Of a DNA stretch of 64,000 nt, positions 24,352-36,979 are shown one piece after another (position 1 is the stretch's first letter; each line of letters starts with the position of its first letter). Source of the DNA: Campylorhamphus procurvoides (lineage: Eukaryota > Chordata > Aves > Passeriformes > Dendrocolaptidae); contig WBMV01003341.1 of assembly GCA_013396655.1 (NCBI GenBank), positions 558,001 through 622,000 of the forward strand, written 5' to 3'. Both the position numbers and the translations under genes were made by a program. The notes beneath the pieces are model-generated. The model saw only the letters and a program-made list of their open reading frames with translations, was not told where the DNA came from and did no database searches.

Positions 24352-27300
24352 CTAAACAAGAATTCATTCTGAATTTGATTCACAGGGGGAGGAGAGGTTT
24401 TTTTATAAAATCCAGTTCAGCCAGCTCCTTCAACAAAAGCTGTGCCTTTTGTAGTTCATCTAGCTTTCATTTATTTCAAGTTTTCCAGTTCGGCTGCCTT
24501 AAATTCCAGTACTTTCAAGTGGGAAAAAAAATGTTTTTGCATCATATCTTTGGCCAACCTGTCAGAAACAGATGCTCCATATGTCATTGGGTTTTTAGGA
24601 GTAGCTCTTACTGTTCATAAATTCATTACTCACAGGTAATCCTGAAGTCTGTCTTCTGGTTTTACAAGTATATAAACAGAAAACACTTTTTTAATTCTTC
24701 TACATGGCCATTAACCTGGTGCTTTGAAAGCACTGGAAGAGTATGACTGGAAATTTTTCTCTGTGGGAAAACTTTTATTTTGTTCTGTGGTTGATGGTCA
24801 AACACTACCTAACAGGTTAACAGGTCTAATAAAAGTCTTAAAGGAATGATTATTTGAAGGATAGATATTTATTGGAGAAAATTGGTTTATTACATTAAAC
24901 ACAATTAAGGAAGGAAAAAGGTAATATAACAGTTGATTCAACAGAATGGTAAATGCAGCAATTGGGAAGAAAATTAAACTTTAATTGAAAGGGCAGTGCA
25001 AGCACAAGGAAATAAAAAAAGAGACACATTAAAACCCACAAGTAAGAGTAGTCCAATACATTCTTCTGATAGGAATAGCAGAGAGAAAACCCTTGAGTTT
25101 CAAGAATCCAACCTGACCCTTTATAAAAGAGATTTAAAGACAGACTTACCTTCTGTGACCTAGGAATTTTCAATAATTTCTGCTTTCTGTTGTAGGTCAC
25201 ATCTTGTTACAGTGAAATCCAGAATAGTTACCAGCACTTCTTAATCATTTATAAACTTGCACAAAATATAGACAATAATATTAAAATTACATAAATCAAA
25301 TTAAGGCAGCCCTACCAAGTTGTTTAACATGAATGAAACTGGTGTAAAGTAGTTGTTTACAGAATACGGCCTGCAGATAACCACAGGGCCTGAATATGAT
25401 CTTATATTCCATCTCAGGACTTTTGATAAACAGATGTTGATTTTTGATTGAAAACCTGGGGTTCAAACATCACTTAAGGATCAACTATTCGAAAATATTA
25501 TAAAAAATGTTAGCTTATTTTGATTCATACATTTGTTTAAATCAATTTCTCTAAGGGGACAAAAACATTCTTATGGGATTTCTGTTTTACTTTTTTTCTG
25601 CTGGAAAATAAAATTGCAAATTTTATGAAGAAGTGGCCCTGAGAAGAAAGCAGACAATTTGAAATATTTTTTTAAAATACAGAGAAGTTGAAATATATTC
25701 CTCCATAAACCTAGTATTAGACTATGAACATGTCAACATTACAAAAGGATGCTAAATGTATGTAATAGGAAGAAAAGCTTTATAGACCACAACATAAGCT
25801 CACCAGCAGTCTGTTGCTGCCAATTTTTTTAAAAAATCTGTGAATCAGTCATTTTCCTTCTCTTACAGTCTTGACAGCCTCCATCCCCTTCCATTATGGC
25901 TGCAATTTCTTGTTATAAGTGAAATGCAATACATAAGTGAGAGGAGATGACTACCCATTATCATATCTTTCCTCAGACTGAGCTGAGTTCACTGCAGTTT
26001 AAAGTAAAATTAACCAGGTAGTAGACTTAATGCAATTCCCCCTTGTGTTTAGCTTGAAAATCTTAGAAGAGTTGCTCAGAAGTTTCTAGTGCAAACAAAT
26101 AAAATAAAATCATTGTTACGACTGAGAACATATGGGCCAATGTGAGGTTTGAAGATCCAGGGGCTTATGACTAAAGCAAACTGCATCTATGTTACACAGT
26201 AATGTGATTCCAACGAGCTGGCTGCTGAAAGGAAAACATGGTCAGGGCTTACAGGAAACTCCAGCTACAAGGAAGCATTGTAATCTAATTACACACTTTC
26301 TGTGTGCTTCCCACATTGTTTCTGCTGGTAATCAGTCATTTTCAGACAAAAGGTTGGTAAGAACATGTAGCAGCCAGCCGGTGTATGTATATATATGACT
26401 TGGGTCATGTTTTTTACTGCTGCACGTCCACTGTCACAAAGCTATTCCTGAAGCCTTCAGGCATTAACAGAGTGCAGAAGGGCAGGGATTTCTCTAAGTT
26501 CAAAAATAACTTGTGTATACTTGTGTTATAGGTTTCAAAATAATATAACTTGCTGATAAAAGGAAATATGCCAGTTCTGTATGGCAGACAGATTCAGATG
26601 TAATTTGTCGGCCAGTGATTTTTTGGTGTTTTTGGTTGGTTGATTTGGGCTCTTTTTTTGTTTGTTTTGGGTTGGTTTTTGGTGTTTTGTTTGTTTATTT
26701 TATTTTTTGTTGGTTAGTTAGGTTATTTTGTTTTGTTACAAACTGAGCTCTGTCAACTTGATTCACTGAAAATACAAATCTGACACGGAATGTGTTTTCT
26801 AGCTGATATAATAGCACCTAATTCACCTACCTTTTAGGGTCCCTTGGGCAGACCAAACTGGCATTGAACACGTTTAAGAAGAGTGAAAAAAGAATTAAAA
26901 CACAGACATTAATAATTGACACAGGCAGTGAGGAAAGAGTAACAGTGGGAAATGGAAAACCATTTCCTTTTAAATACAGATAAGGGGTAATCATTGTGCT
27001 GCTTAGATACATGGGACAGAGATACCAATTTCCTTAAGTACTTACATTACCTTAAGGTATTTATGTTATTTTAGTAACAACTTCTAAGTTCAGACTGAGC
27101 ACAAGACTGAAAGGGACCTTTTGGATCATAGAAACACATGCACTGTCACCTGAGGAAGCTGTTGTGGGTGATACTTTTATGAAATTATCAAAGTCTTCTT
27201 AAAAACTTATTTTGTTGTCATTTTGATTAGGGGGAGTTGTCCCTACAACTGCTACTGGATAGCTGTCCAAGAACCTCACTCTTTTGTTGCAGTAGTGAAG

Positions 27301-28503
27301 TTTTCAGCATAATTTATTTCTAACTAGTTTATATCCAACTGTTCCTATGTCAACACTGTAGACTTAAAATCCCTTTTTTCCTCCTGGTACTCACTTTATT
27401 GACGTTTACAGAAAAGCTCTTCTTTCTGTCTTTTTCCTCTTGAATCTATTAATTTTGCACCTGAGGAACTAGAACTGCACCTCATGCTCCAGATATCACT
27501 GCCTTTTGCTGCCTAGTACAATGGTATTTGATGAAATCCTCCTACTGGGCTTAAAATTCCACTGGTATCTTCCTATTATGAAAAGGGATTCCAGTTGCTT
27601 GGACTTCCCAGATCATAGCTTTGAATTATGGTTTCCCTTTCACAGTGTCAATTTTCATTCTTAGTCTTTTGCTTCTAGAACTCCCCTTTGACTCCATAAT
27701 GAGCATTACAATCAGAGGAGAAAAATTTGCTTCATTTTGGGACAGATGGACATCACATTTTTCTACGTATTGCATTTAGATAATCTTTCTAGGGGACACA
27801 GAGTGGCTCATCTTCACCTAGAGGGTGAGGAGAACATTTTCTCCAGGGAACTGCATAAGAAGCTAGAGCCAGTACTTCCCTGACAAGAACTTCAAACCCA
27901 CTCAAGCTGAAGAGGACATGGATGTTAAATGTCCCACTTTTTTTGGCAAAGACATTGAACTTTAGACTACTGAACAAAAGGCCACATCCTGATATTTTTC
28001 CAAAAGAAGACACTATAGGAGTGTTTTCAGATTGAAAATGTTGGGTTCAGAGTTGACTCAGCATAAAATAATGTGGAAATAGGAATGTTGCCAATTTTAA
28101 TGTCATTTGCACATGACATAAAACTTTTACTTGAGTTTTGATTTTATTAATAAAATATTCAGAGAAGTCCCTTTTGAATGATACACTGGCAGCAGAGTTG
28201 CTACACAGTGAAGTTTATTTCAATACAGTCAGAAATAGCATTGCCTTAAGAGAAGGAAGTATTTTATTACCTTTCTGCCCAATTCTACATTTACCTTACT
28301 TTTGCTCTTCATACTAAACAATGAGACTTTTAAAGTGTCCATTTGCTTGCTACTCACATAAGCTAAAGAGCAAAATTTTGTTTCCAAACACAAAACTCCT
28401 GATTGCCATATTTCAATGAACAAAATCCCAGCTGCTGTTAGAATCCCAGAATACAGACACTGTGCTGCATAGTTTGAGGCAGTGCCACAAATTACATGTG
28501 AGT
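24352..28503. other. Unique non-coding DNA
   Basis: No gene is recognised. The only clear low-complexity element is the T/G tract at 26619-26738. The longest frames (112 codons at 24282-24620, partly inside CR1, and 101 codons on the minus strand at 24895-25200) lack any motif. Confidence 0.5.
26619..26738. repeat. T/G-rich low-complexity tract, 120 bp
   Basis: The plus strand is almost only T and G, with GG and GGG steps (GGTTGGTTGATTTGGG, TTTTGGGTTGGTTTTTGG). Several two- and three-G steps could permit a weak plus-strand G-quadruplex, which is inference only. Confidence 0.85.
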
Positions 28504-28577
28504 CAGATCCTCAGCTGGTGTAAACTGCCAGGACTCCAGTGGTAGAGGGAGGATAACGCGCACCAGCTGATGATCTG
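28504..28577. repeat. Fossil palindromic repeat (17-bp inverted arms)
   Basis: CAGATCCTCAGCTGGTG (28504-28520) and CACCAGCTGATGATCTG (28561-28577) are reverse complements with one mismatch, 40 nt apart. The arm sequence resembles a palindromic motif dispersed in bird, turtle and crocodile genomes that I remember as CAGATCCTCAGCTGGTGTAA. I infer a degraded ancient palindromic (MITE-like) element. The class is uncertain. Confidence 0.6.
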
Positions 28578-29239
28578 GGGTTCGACTGTTATGTGGTAAG
28601 GGCAGTGCCTACTTGACATGCAAGTAAGAGCTATCAGATTTGTCCTAAGGGAGGTTCCTGCACTTCTTTTGTTTTCCACGGCCAAATTCCTTTGACATTC
28701 TAATTTGAGTCCCTGAGATAATTTATAACATACATACTGCTGAAGATAAGGGGGCTTTGATTCCATTTTATATGTATAGCTCCTTCTTGGAGATAATTTA
28801 ATTTCTAAAACAATAGTAATAACATCTTCAATAATGATGCTTTCAGAGAATAAACCCCATGATAAACCATCAACAAATGAGGATGACATTAGATCATCCT
28901 TCCAGATTATGCAGTGTTCATTTAAGACTGGAGAAAACTGAGATATGTGCAAATGTAACCGTATTCTGCAATATTTGATTTATATATCTAAAGCAACATC
29001 TTCAAAAATATATTCAGATGAAAACATGTTTTTCCAAAATCTGAAGTGCTGTCCTCAGAACCGATCATAAAAATTGTCAAGTTCTTCATGGTTATGTTCA
29101 TATTCTATGTATCTATCTTTATACTGAAGTGGTGCTTGGAAGCTCTTGCAGAAAGAAGCTCTCTCATGTAATGCAGATGCAAAGGCACAATGTAAAACTA
29201 AGCCTCTCATGAAAAGCTTATTGCTTAAATTGCTGGGGA
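28578..29239. other. Unique non-coding DNA
   Basis: AT-rich unique DNA with no motif. A 149-codon open frame on the minus strand (28503-28952) overlaps the palindromic fossil and shows no domain. I treat it as chance. Confidence 0.45.
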
Positions 29240-29352
29240 AGAAAAAGAGACCTTCGCTATGGAAACAGGGTAGAGACAGATTAAATGACTTGCTCTGGGT
29301 CATTCCTGAATAACTGCTCAATGCCTTAAGCATGAGGCCATTCTTTTTTTCC
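29240..29352 (+). repeat. Ancient MIR-like SINE, core to tail, plus strand
   Basis: Around 29263-29310 the sequence reads GGAAACAGGGTAGAGACAGA, TTAAATGACTTGCTCTGGGT and CATTCC. This matches the MIR-type block of a '(g)gaaactgaggcacagagag ... taagtgacttgcccaaggtca' pattern. It is followed at about 29320-29350 by CCTTAAGCATGAGGCCATTC, resembling the tRNA-like tail 'cctaaccactaggccat'. The order is correct and divergence is high. Confidence 0.6.
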
Positions 29353-30550
29353 ATTTTGGGTCAGGTATTTGTAAAATGAAGGTATATCTTTCTTATTCTT
29401 TTTCTACTCTTTTTTTTTTCTTCTTCTCTGAAGCAATCTACACAAGACCAGAAAAGCAGAATATTTTCAGAAGCACCTGTGTTAGGTGTTCTAAAATGAG
29501 TCAGACTTGACAGGACTCAATTTGAAAAAAAAAGGTGTTAAAGGGACTTTCAGGATATTTTCAACCAACATCTCCCCGTGAAGAATAATAGTGTCTTTGT
29601 TGAGTTTTTACCCAAATCCAGGGGCTGATAAATGCTAACAAAACTTCAATTTGCAACAACAAAAAAATCTGACTTCCCTGTAATTGACTTAGAACTATTT
29701 CAACACATCAGGTTTCAGTCTCTTACTCAGGGATAGCATCTGTGTCTTTTCAGAAGCTAGAAGCAAAATATTCTTTAGTTCAAGTTCTCTGAAACACTTT
29801 GTGTGGAGATATTCTCAGAGCATACTAAAATGCAGACTCTGAAAAAAGAGTGGTAGTCAAGCCTTTCATTTCCACTGGGAAAAGAAGTACCAGCTTTTCA
29901 CTTCAGGTTCAGTGTCCATCTCAGAATGTTTGAATCTGTGCAACTCACCCTTGACTGCTGCATTACAGGTTCTTTACTGTTAAGGAAGTAACCCAGTTTC
30001 CTCACATGAGAAACCTCTATTTTGATGGTTTTCTACTCTGCTAGTGGAATTATACAAGTTTGAACTTTTCTGTCTAAGGAAGGCATTAGAAACTGGGCTT
30101 TCTTGTTAAGAAGGGGTAGCCCAGTCTACAATACCATGCAGTGCAGGGCTTAGTGTACTGCATTTTGAAAGGAAAAGCACTTATCACCTACATGAAATAG
30201 AAACTCTTGCTATATCTTTTGCACTAGCTTTCTGCACTTTCTGGCTCCTGAGTGGATGTATACATCTAACCTCACAGCAGAGAGGAAGACTGTATCCTTA
30301 GCCACTGCTAAATGACAGCATGAAGACTTGGTGTACTCTCCTTTTAAATCTGTGTCTTTTCAGATTGCCTTTTTTTAATGTTCAGGAAGATAAATGGTGT
30401 AAAATAAAGTGTCTTAAATTCCATTTTGGAAGCTGGGATCCCCCACTCAAAAAAGAGCAGGGCAGTCTCTTACTGAATTGCATCCCAAGGGCTGTTCTAT
30501 ACTGCTGACTTAAACATGAGGCAGGTTACGTGCAAGGGGATCTTTAGTGG

Positions 30551-30805
30551 TTGCCTGAGTCATCTTATACTTTGTTCAAAGGAATGAATATTTTCTCTTT
30601 TTGCAACAGGTATGAAGTCTATGAATTGCTGAGGGAAGAGCTGGTAAAACACATAGGTCAAGTGCAGATATTGTGGCAGGTTTCCTCTGAGGAAAATGGC
30701 CAGTCAGCGCTGCTTGTACTTGCTTGCTCTCTCCAGAAATGTGCTGGTAAACTCCAGCGAGGTCTGCAGCGAGTAAGGGCACAGCTACACATCATCCCAC
30801 ACTAA
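30551..30805 (+). other. Exon-like open frame, unassigned
   Basis: A pyrimidine-rich tract ending in GCAACAG (about 30593-30609) is followed by an open frame reading YEVYELLREELVKHIGQVQ and onward for about 65 codons to a stop at 30805. A possible donor, CGA|GTAAGG, lies at about 30771. The composition is locally more coding-like than the surroundings (few AT-only codons). I do not recognise the protein, and no partner exon is seen nearby. It could be a terminal or internal exon, a non-coding RNA exon or chance. Confidence 0.12.
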
Positions 30806-31180
30806 AAGATCTCCTGCCAAATTGCAGAGGAGACAGGCAGCCTTTTGTGTTAGTACCCAAAGCCAGGCAAGGCACTCTCTCACTCACTATAGCAACTGTC
30901 ATTGCGAGAGTGATGACAGTGGGAACTAAAGTGCCACAAGTGAAACTGAATCAGCTCCTCTGGAAGGAGAGCGGCATTCCTAGCATACTTCCAGGGTCTC
31001 AGGCCAGGGAGGAAAAGGATCGTTTATCTCGAGCTTTCTCCCCTTGGCTACAGACCTAGCTGCACTGGTAAGCTAAGTCCTCTCCATGTCTACACATCAT
31101 TTTGACAGCTTGATGCTCTCTACTCCCTCTTCTTCCCCACTAACAGTTTTAGGAAAACTTATCTGGTTTGAAAAAATTCT

Positions 31181-31310
31181 GGAGGAAAAAAACCCCAAAA
31201 CCTAAAAAGTAAAAAATAAAATTAAACAAACAAAACCAAACAAAGCCAAAACAAACAAAGCACCCAAAACAAGACTAACAGACAAAAAAAAACAAACCAA
31301 AAAACCCTCC
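31181..31310. repeat. A/C-rich low-complexity tract (CAAA/CCAAA units)
   Basis: The plus strand is nearly all A and C, with units AAACAAAC, CCAAAC and AACCAAAAAACC. On the minus strand it is the T/G-rich equivalent of the tracts at 17.7 and 26.6 kb. Confidence 0.85.
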
Positions 31311-34300
31311 CATGAGAACCCATGCCTGCCTCAGTGAAGAGACCATATGGAAAGGTAGCTCCTTGCCAGTACTCCCCAGATTCGCCCTTTGAGTGTCTGA
31401 AGGATGCACTTCTTTTCACATATGATTTTGCTGGTTGATTGTATGGTAGTAATAGAAAGGCTGAACTAAGATGAAGGTATGTCTTTCATTGTTCCTTCCC
31501 TCCTTTCTCCCTCCCTCATTTCAGTCTTGCTCTAAGCTCTGAAGTTCAAATCATTGAAAGTACGTAATCAAAGATGAATTGAAAATTTCATTCAGTGCCC
31601 GTTTCTTCTTCAGATATATGTCTAAAATTTACTAAGTTCAATGGCTGTTACTTAAATAAAAAACTCTCAAAAAGTGCAACTCCTCACAGACAAACATCAC
31701 TGAGCAATGATTTAGTGTGTCAGGTTTCCAAAATTAGTTTCACAGCATAGTCCTTGGGTCTCATTTTGATACACAATACCATCCTTGTGCAACACCCTGA
31801 AAATACAGACACCTGAAGAATGAGGTTGAAATCCACATAAAAATATCCTTACTATCTATCTTGTCATAGAGACTTACTGCTGGTAAGTCTCAGATCCAAC
31901 CTGAGCCCCTAGTGTTAAATGAAGAAGAAAACCTTTTGTTTCCTTCATCTTCACATGTAAAACAGAGGGGAAAGAAACAGTCAGTTATGCCTAATTCATG
32001 CCTTTTGCTCTTTAGGATTAGCAGAAACCAGCAGATTCAGCTGGAATGATCAGCAGGTAGAAAGGATGATGTGTCTTTTCAAGGAAAGGGTATAAAGACC
32101 TGGAGGTCTGAAGACTCTGAAGCCACATTTAGAAGAACAAGGAAGGCAGCTGAGAGAAGCTATGATGGACTTATAGAATGGCTCTTGAATTACCAGGGTT
32201 ACAAATTCTGGTATATACTGGAGGCTTCAAGGTACTTACAGGATGGGCATCAAACAGATTCCTTGGGAACTATTTTGAAGCTTCTTAACTACATAAATGT
32301 ACTTGAGCTCCCCAAAGGTTTTTGTTGATGTTGTTTTGTTTGTTTGATTGTTTTTTGTTCTTTCTTTTCAGTCTAGTTCTTCTTTCCAATATACTCAAGT
32401 GTACCTCTAGGCAGGGAAGAGCCACTCAGGAAAAGACAAGAATTTTTTTTTATTTCTTTTTTTTATTTCCCATATGGTGAGTATGAGTATTCTTGTGATG
32501 AGATTGTGAGTAAACACAATGCTAGCTGCTTCTAGACAGCTTACACCTATTGGTTTTAGGTTTACATGAACAGGAAAAAGAGATGGCATCTAGTACATGA
32601 AATGCCAGTGATGTGGAAGATGTTCACTCCATTTCCATGGATATACACCCTTTTTGCTCTGTGGGTCTCTCTCAGTCATCACTAATAAAAACTCATGTAT
32701 AAATCCCTAGGTAGTAGCTATATGTAGATATATAGAATCCAAACAATGACTAGAGCAAAGATTAAATGGAAATCTTGATTTAAAAATCTATTCCTTCTTT
32801 TTCCTTCTCACATTACCTCATTTTTTGCCTTTATCATTCACCTATGGCAATCTTTACTGAACATAATTGTTCTTGACTGATTAACACTATATCAAACCAC
32901 ATTCTATAACATAATGATCTCTATCTCTCTCTCTTCTTAAATTCACCACAATATCAGATAATTGAATGTAGAAAGCTGACACCCTCCAGCTTTTTCCACT
33001 GAAAGGTCTTCTACTGCATACTCCTTGTAATGGTTGCCAGGGTTTGGAGAATAGGGTGTGAATTATGCTTGGCTGAGAGATAATAGGAAATTTAATTAGT
33101 GTAGAATGATTCTGGAAATAACCTTATTTGTGTAGCAAAGACGGTAAAGAGACAATCAGAAGAACAAAGCTATAAATTACCAGATTAACAACAGCTTTTG
33201 AATCACTGATAATTACCTATGCGTGTTTTCAACCCTTTTAGTTAGAAAGATGAAGTTTAAAATTAAAACATTTTTGCAAAGGTTTAATTTAACTCCAGCA
33301 ATTTGGGCAGTTAGAACTTAGAGACACTCTTTTTAGTTCAGGGTATGATGACCCGGCAGAGAAAAAGGTGTGTAAGTAAGGTATACTACCTTATAAACCT
33401 GTTATTCATTAATTATTATGTTGTAATATATTTCCTACCTACTCTTCCTTGCAGTCAATGCAAAGACTATGTCTTGAAGAAAGTACCATGAGCTGCGTCA
33501 TATTTTCTTGGAGTTAGACTGCAGATGGACAGCTGATAAAAAGAAAAAAAGTGTATTGTAAATCCACACTTATGGTCTTTTATTAGTTTCTGGATCTAGT
33601 GTTTTCTATTGACCTCCCAGGGTTTTAAGTAAAAGCTTAACCTGTCTTATCTTACTGTGCATGAAACAGCGAAAATAAATTCAATTGTGTTTTAGTAAGT
33701 GAGCAGAAATTCTCCCTGTAGATGAAAAGCTCAAGTCTATCTTACCTGAAAGTTACCAGTTTTTTGAGTGCCATCTTGTAAGAACTGTGGTCAAGCTCCA
33801 TTCCCTCCCACCTCAGCTCATGAACTAAATCCCTCAAATTACATAGGAATGGTGCAATAGTCAAGATCACTGTATATATATAGAAAAATTACTCCTGAAT
33901 TTGATTTTCCTTTAGTATAAAATAGCCTGAATTTGATTACTTACTTTGACAAAAGTTTAAAGATTGAAGGAGAAACAGAAAGAAATGTTTGCATTTCAGT
34001 CACTGGAATTATGTGTAGAGAATTATCTGGCAATGCCAGACTTGCAAATACAGGTTTAAAACTTATTATTATTTTAAATCAATAATGAGATGTTATTAAT
34101 ATTAAAAGATTTTTTTCAACATTAAAATAATATTGGCTTTGGAAAAGATGGTCATGTTGCTGTAACATTTTTTGGACTTGTTCAGGGGAGTCTAAAGGAA
34201 AAAAATATTTTATATTTAATATGTTTTATTATGCTGGCTACCTCCAATTATATTTAAAATAATTTTTCTCTTCCTTGTAATTTCCAACTCAAAGCTTAAG

Positions 34301-35719
34301 GAATTTTTCAGTTCACAAAATGTTTTACTTTCTGTTTCAGGTTTAACTCAATACTGCTTGAAAATACAACTTTCTCCTCTGCTCCTCCCTAAAGACTTCT
34401 ATTAAATCTAAATATGTATGTTTATTTTATGCTGAATAAAAAGAACAACAACCTACCAGCCTACTCTTCAAGAATATCTGCTCCCAAGTTGCTTGACCCT
34501 TGTGCCTGAGAGAAGAGTGCACCTCTAGCAAGCTGCTTGTCATGAAGCAGCACTTGAGTAGGGAGGCAGTGAATAAAATGACCACCCAATTAGAGGCAAA
34601 TGAGAGCATACAAATTCAAAAACTATAAAAACAAAACAGAAAGAATTTCTTAATATTCAGAAAGTCTTCTAATCTCTTGGTGGTCTTGATTTTTATCTCA
34701 GTTACACCAAGGAATGAATTAACTCTCAAATTAATCCATTAACCTAATTCAGTAATGTGGATCCAAATTTGTTCCACAATATGTTAATTACTCTTAATGA
34801 GATACAGTAATTAATGAGTTACATCAATTAATTATGTTGCTGTTAAAGCAATGGTATAGAAGTTGCAATTCCTTAAGCTTTTTGTGCTCAAGGGAAAAAA
34901 TAGTTTTGTAGGAGGCAATGGTCATAAATTAGACACATTATGATATAATAATGTCAACATTTAACTGTTATCATCTTTAGGAAAAAAAAGTGATTAATAA
35001 TTTTCCTTACAAACAGCACTCTATATTTGGCCAGGGAAGAAAAGGCAAATGCAACTTAAAATGCATATGTTCAAAAGACTGTGAGAAAAGTTAGTGGAAA
35101 AATTCCTAATTACTTTTCTGATAACTTAAACAGGGCCCAAATGAACTCTAAAGCTTTCCCAGTGTATTATATCGATATCATATCTCGCCTAGATAGCCTT
35201 TTCTTGTGTTTTCTAGTGCTGAAGGCATTTCCATGATATAACAAGTAATGACACAATGTTGTTTGTTGTTATTCTGCTTTCATGAATTAGTTCAAAGATG
35301 GCAAAGCAAAAGTTACAGGAAACTTGCTTTCACAGGCTTCTTTTGATGGAATTTTTTCATGTCACAGAGGTTTCTGCTTACATCAGAGTTGAAATCTGTG
35401 TCTGCATGCCCGTGTGTCTGGCATTGCCAAAGCACGTCAGAAGAGAAGCAGTTAAGCATAGTGTGCAGGGGGCTTTCCTGCAGTTTTCATGGGAACACTC
35501 AAAGCCTTGTACAGCCACTTCACACAGTCAGTGCAGCCATTAAAATATAGGAAAAGGGGAGAAAGAGGAGTTATTCTTTACTGCTGTTCTGAGAATGTGA
35601 TATATTGGCAACACGATCCACTTTGACTTATTTCATCACAGGTTGCTTGATACTATGGCATTAGGCATGAATTTCCATAGTGTAGAAGTGCATTGGAAAA
35701 ATGGGCAACAGAATCCTGG

Positions 35720-35830
35720 AATGGAGTTGCTTTGTGTTAGGTATAATGTAAACAAAGTAAAACTGTTCTTGCCCCAGACAGCTTGCAGTCTAAAAGATAA
35801 AAAGAAGATGAAGGAAAATTATTTTCTAAG
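35720..35830 (+). repeat. Ancient amniote repeat fragment (unclassified)
   Basis: CTGTTCTTGCCCCAGACAGC and TTGCAGTCTAAAAG at about 35763-35796 resemble a widespread old sauropsid repeat core of the form '(g)tccctgccccaaagagcttacaatctaa'. A second probable copy is at about 47835-47900. The match is short and from memory, so class and boundaries are uncertain. Confidence 0.35.
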
Positions 35831-36261
35831 ACCTTTCAGGGCTGATAAAATCACAGTCCTGTTTCCTGAGTGCTGCCACATGATATTGAATTTGTTTCCT
35901 TCCCTTCACTTCAGATTTAAAAAAGAATATTCACACCTTGAAAATTTCTCAGCAGGATGAAAGCATTACCATGATGTTTATCCTGCAGACAGGAAAATAC
36001 AGGTGAACTATTGCATTTTATGCTGCCAAAATATCTGAAGGTGGGTTATAGGCTGCAAAATCATACAGAAAGCTAAGTATTGTATCAAAGTATTTTACAT
36101 GTATACTATAAATGAGTTATTCAGCTTATGATTGGTTCAGCTGTTAAAGGTAAGGCAAAAATACAGTTCCTGTTGGGCAAGCTACAAGTAGAATCAAAGC
36201 ACTGTCAATACAAAATCTTGGAATGTGATATCTAAAATGTGAAAAAAACACAACTATTTAA

Positions 36262-36500
36262 AAAAATAAAGTTGAAAGGAATATTGAGGGGTCACCTAGA
36301 CGATCTCTCTCTGCTGAAATCAGAAGGAATGGTAGCTACATCACACTTTGTCCAACATGTTCTCTAAATTTCCAATAATTTATATTTTGTGGGCTCCCTG
36401 ACCATCTCATGCTTAATTGACCTTACCATCAGAAAATATTTTTCCTTGTATTTAGTGTAACTCCCTTGCTGGTAGTTTAACTTCATGTACTGTTAGTAGT
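36262..36500 (-). repeat. Old CR1 LINE 3' fragment, minus strand
   Basis: The plus strand shows the reverse complement of an old CR1 3' region: TGAAAGGAATATTGAGGGGTCACCTAG-like text (36274-36300), then CATGCTTAATTGACCTTACC, then ATCAGAAAATATTTTTCCTT and ACTCCCTTGCTGGTAGTTTAAC near 36430-36481. These parallel the CR1 pattern '...ttaactaccctgacagttagaaagtttttcctaat...'. It is far more diverged than the neighbouring plus-strand copy. Confidence 0.65.
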
Positions 36501-36519
36501 CTGTTAGCAGTCTGTTAGC
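36489..36519. repeat. 11-bp tandem repeat, 2.8 copies
   Basis: ACTGTTAGTAG / TCTGTTAGCAG / TCTGTTAGC lie end to end at the edge of the old minus-strand CR1. The first copy has two differences from the second; the last two are identical over their shared length. Confidence 0.85.
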
Positions 36520-36739
36520 TTTTTTTCAATTGAGAGTGTTATGAAGAAAATTATGTATTTTTCTTCTGCAGCATTTGATGCCTGAAAACATGAAACTGCT
36601 AAAATGTTTTTGATAACTCTTTACCACCATATTGCTGTAAAGGCCATAATCCAACGTTGCTTGGCTACTTCTCAGAAAGCTATGAAACAGCATCCGGATT
36701 GCTTTAGAAAGGAAAGCAAACTACACTCAAATGGTTTGA

Positions 36740-36979
36740 ATTAGTAACTGGGTCATCATTCACTCCAGCGTGATACCAACACTCTGCATTTACCTGCCTG
36801 AGGTACTTGATTTCCACAGCCAAAGGTGGCAGGAGCCCTGCAGTTCTGCCAGCCCCAGCTTGAGCAATGCTGGCACGGGTGACTGGCTGGAGTGGATACG
36901 TGGTCCTAGGCAGGGTCACTCAAAATACAGTGGAGATATTATATGGATTTTATGCTTCTGGGGCAGCCATCCCAGGTAT
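36740..36979 (+). other. GC-rich unrecognised segment joined to CR1
   Basis: This roughly 240-bp segment directly precedes the CR1 ORF2 tail and shares its higher GC content, unlike the AT-rich flank before 36740. It includes GCCAGCCCCAGCTTGAGC (about 36848-36865) and CTGGCACGGGTGACTGGC. It does not read like the CR1 RT region that normally precedes the downstream block. It may be the 5' part of an internally deleted CR1 or another retroelement into which the CR1 is fused. Confidence 0.4.

Larger units (their letters stand above)
29353..36261. other. Unique non-coding DNA, 6.9 kb
   Basis: No gene is recognised with confidence. Notable items are a weak exon-like frame at 30600-30805, an A/C-rich tract at 31181-31310, T-rich stretches near 32440-32475, a run of TAATTA-type motifs at about 34720-34870 and an ancient repeat core at about 35720-35830. 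Parts of 33060-33240 read like conserved non-coding DNA, but no alignment is available. Confidence 0.5.

Noticed and set aside
27010..27075. ACCTTAAGGT perfect palindrome
   Set aside because: A 10-bp palindrome is expected by chance in 64 kb.
28503..28952. 149-codon minus-strand frame
   Set aside because: It overlaps the palindromic fossil repeat, shows no domain and has no promoter or splice context.
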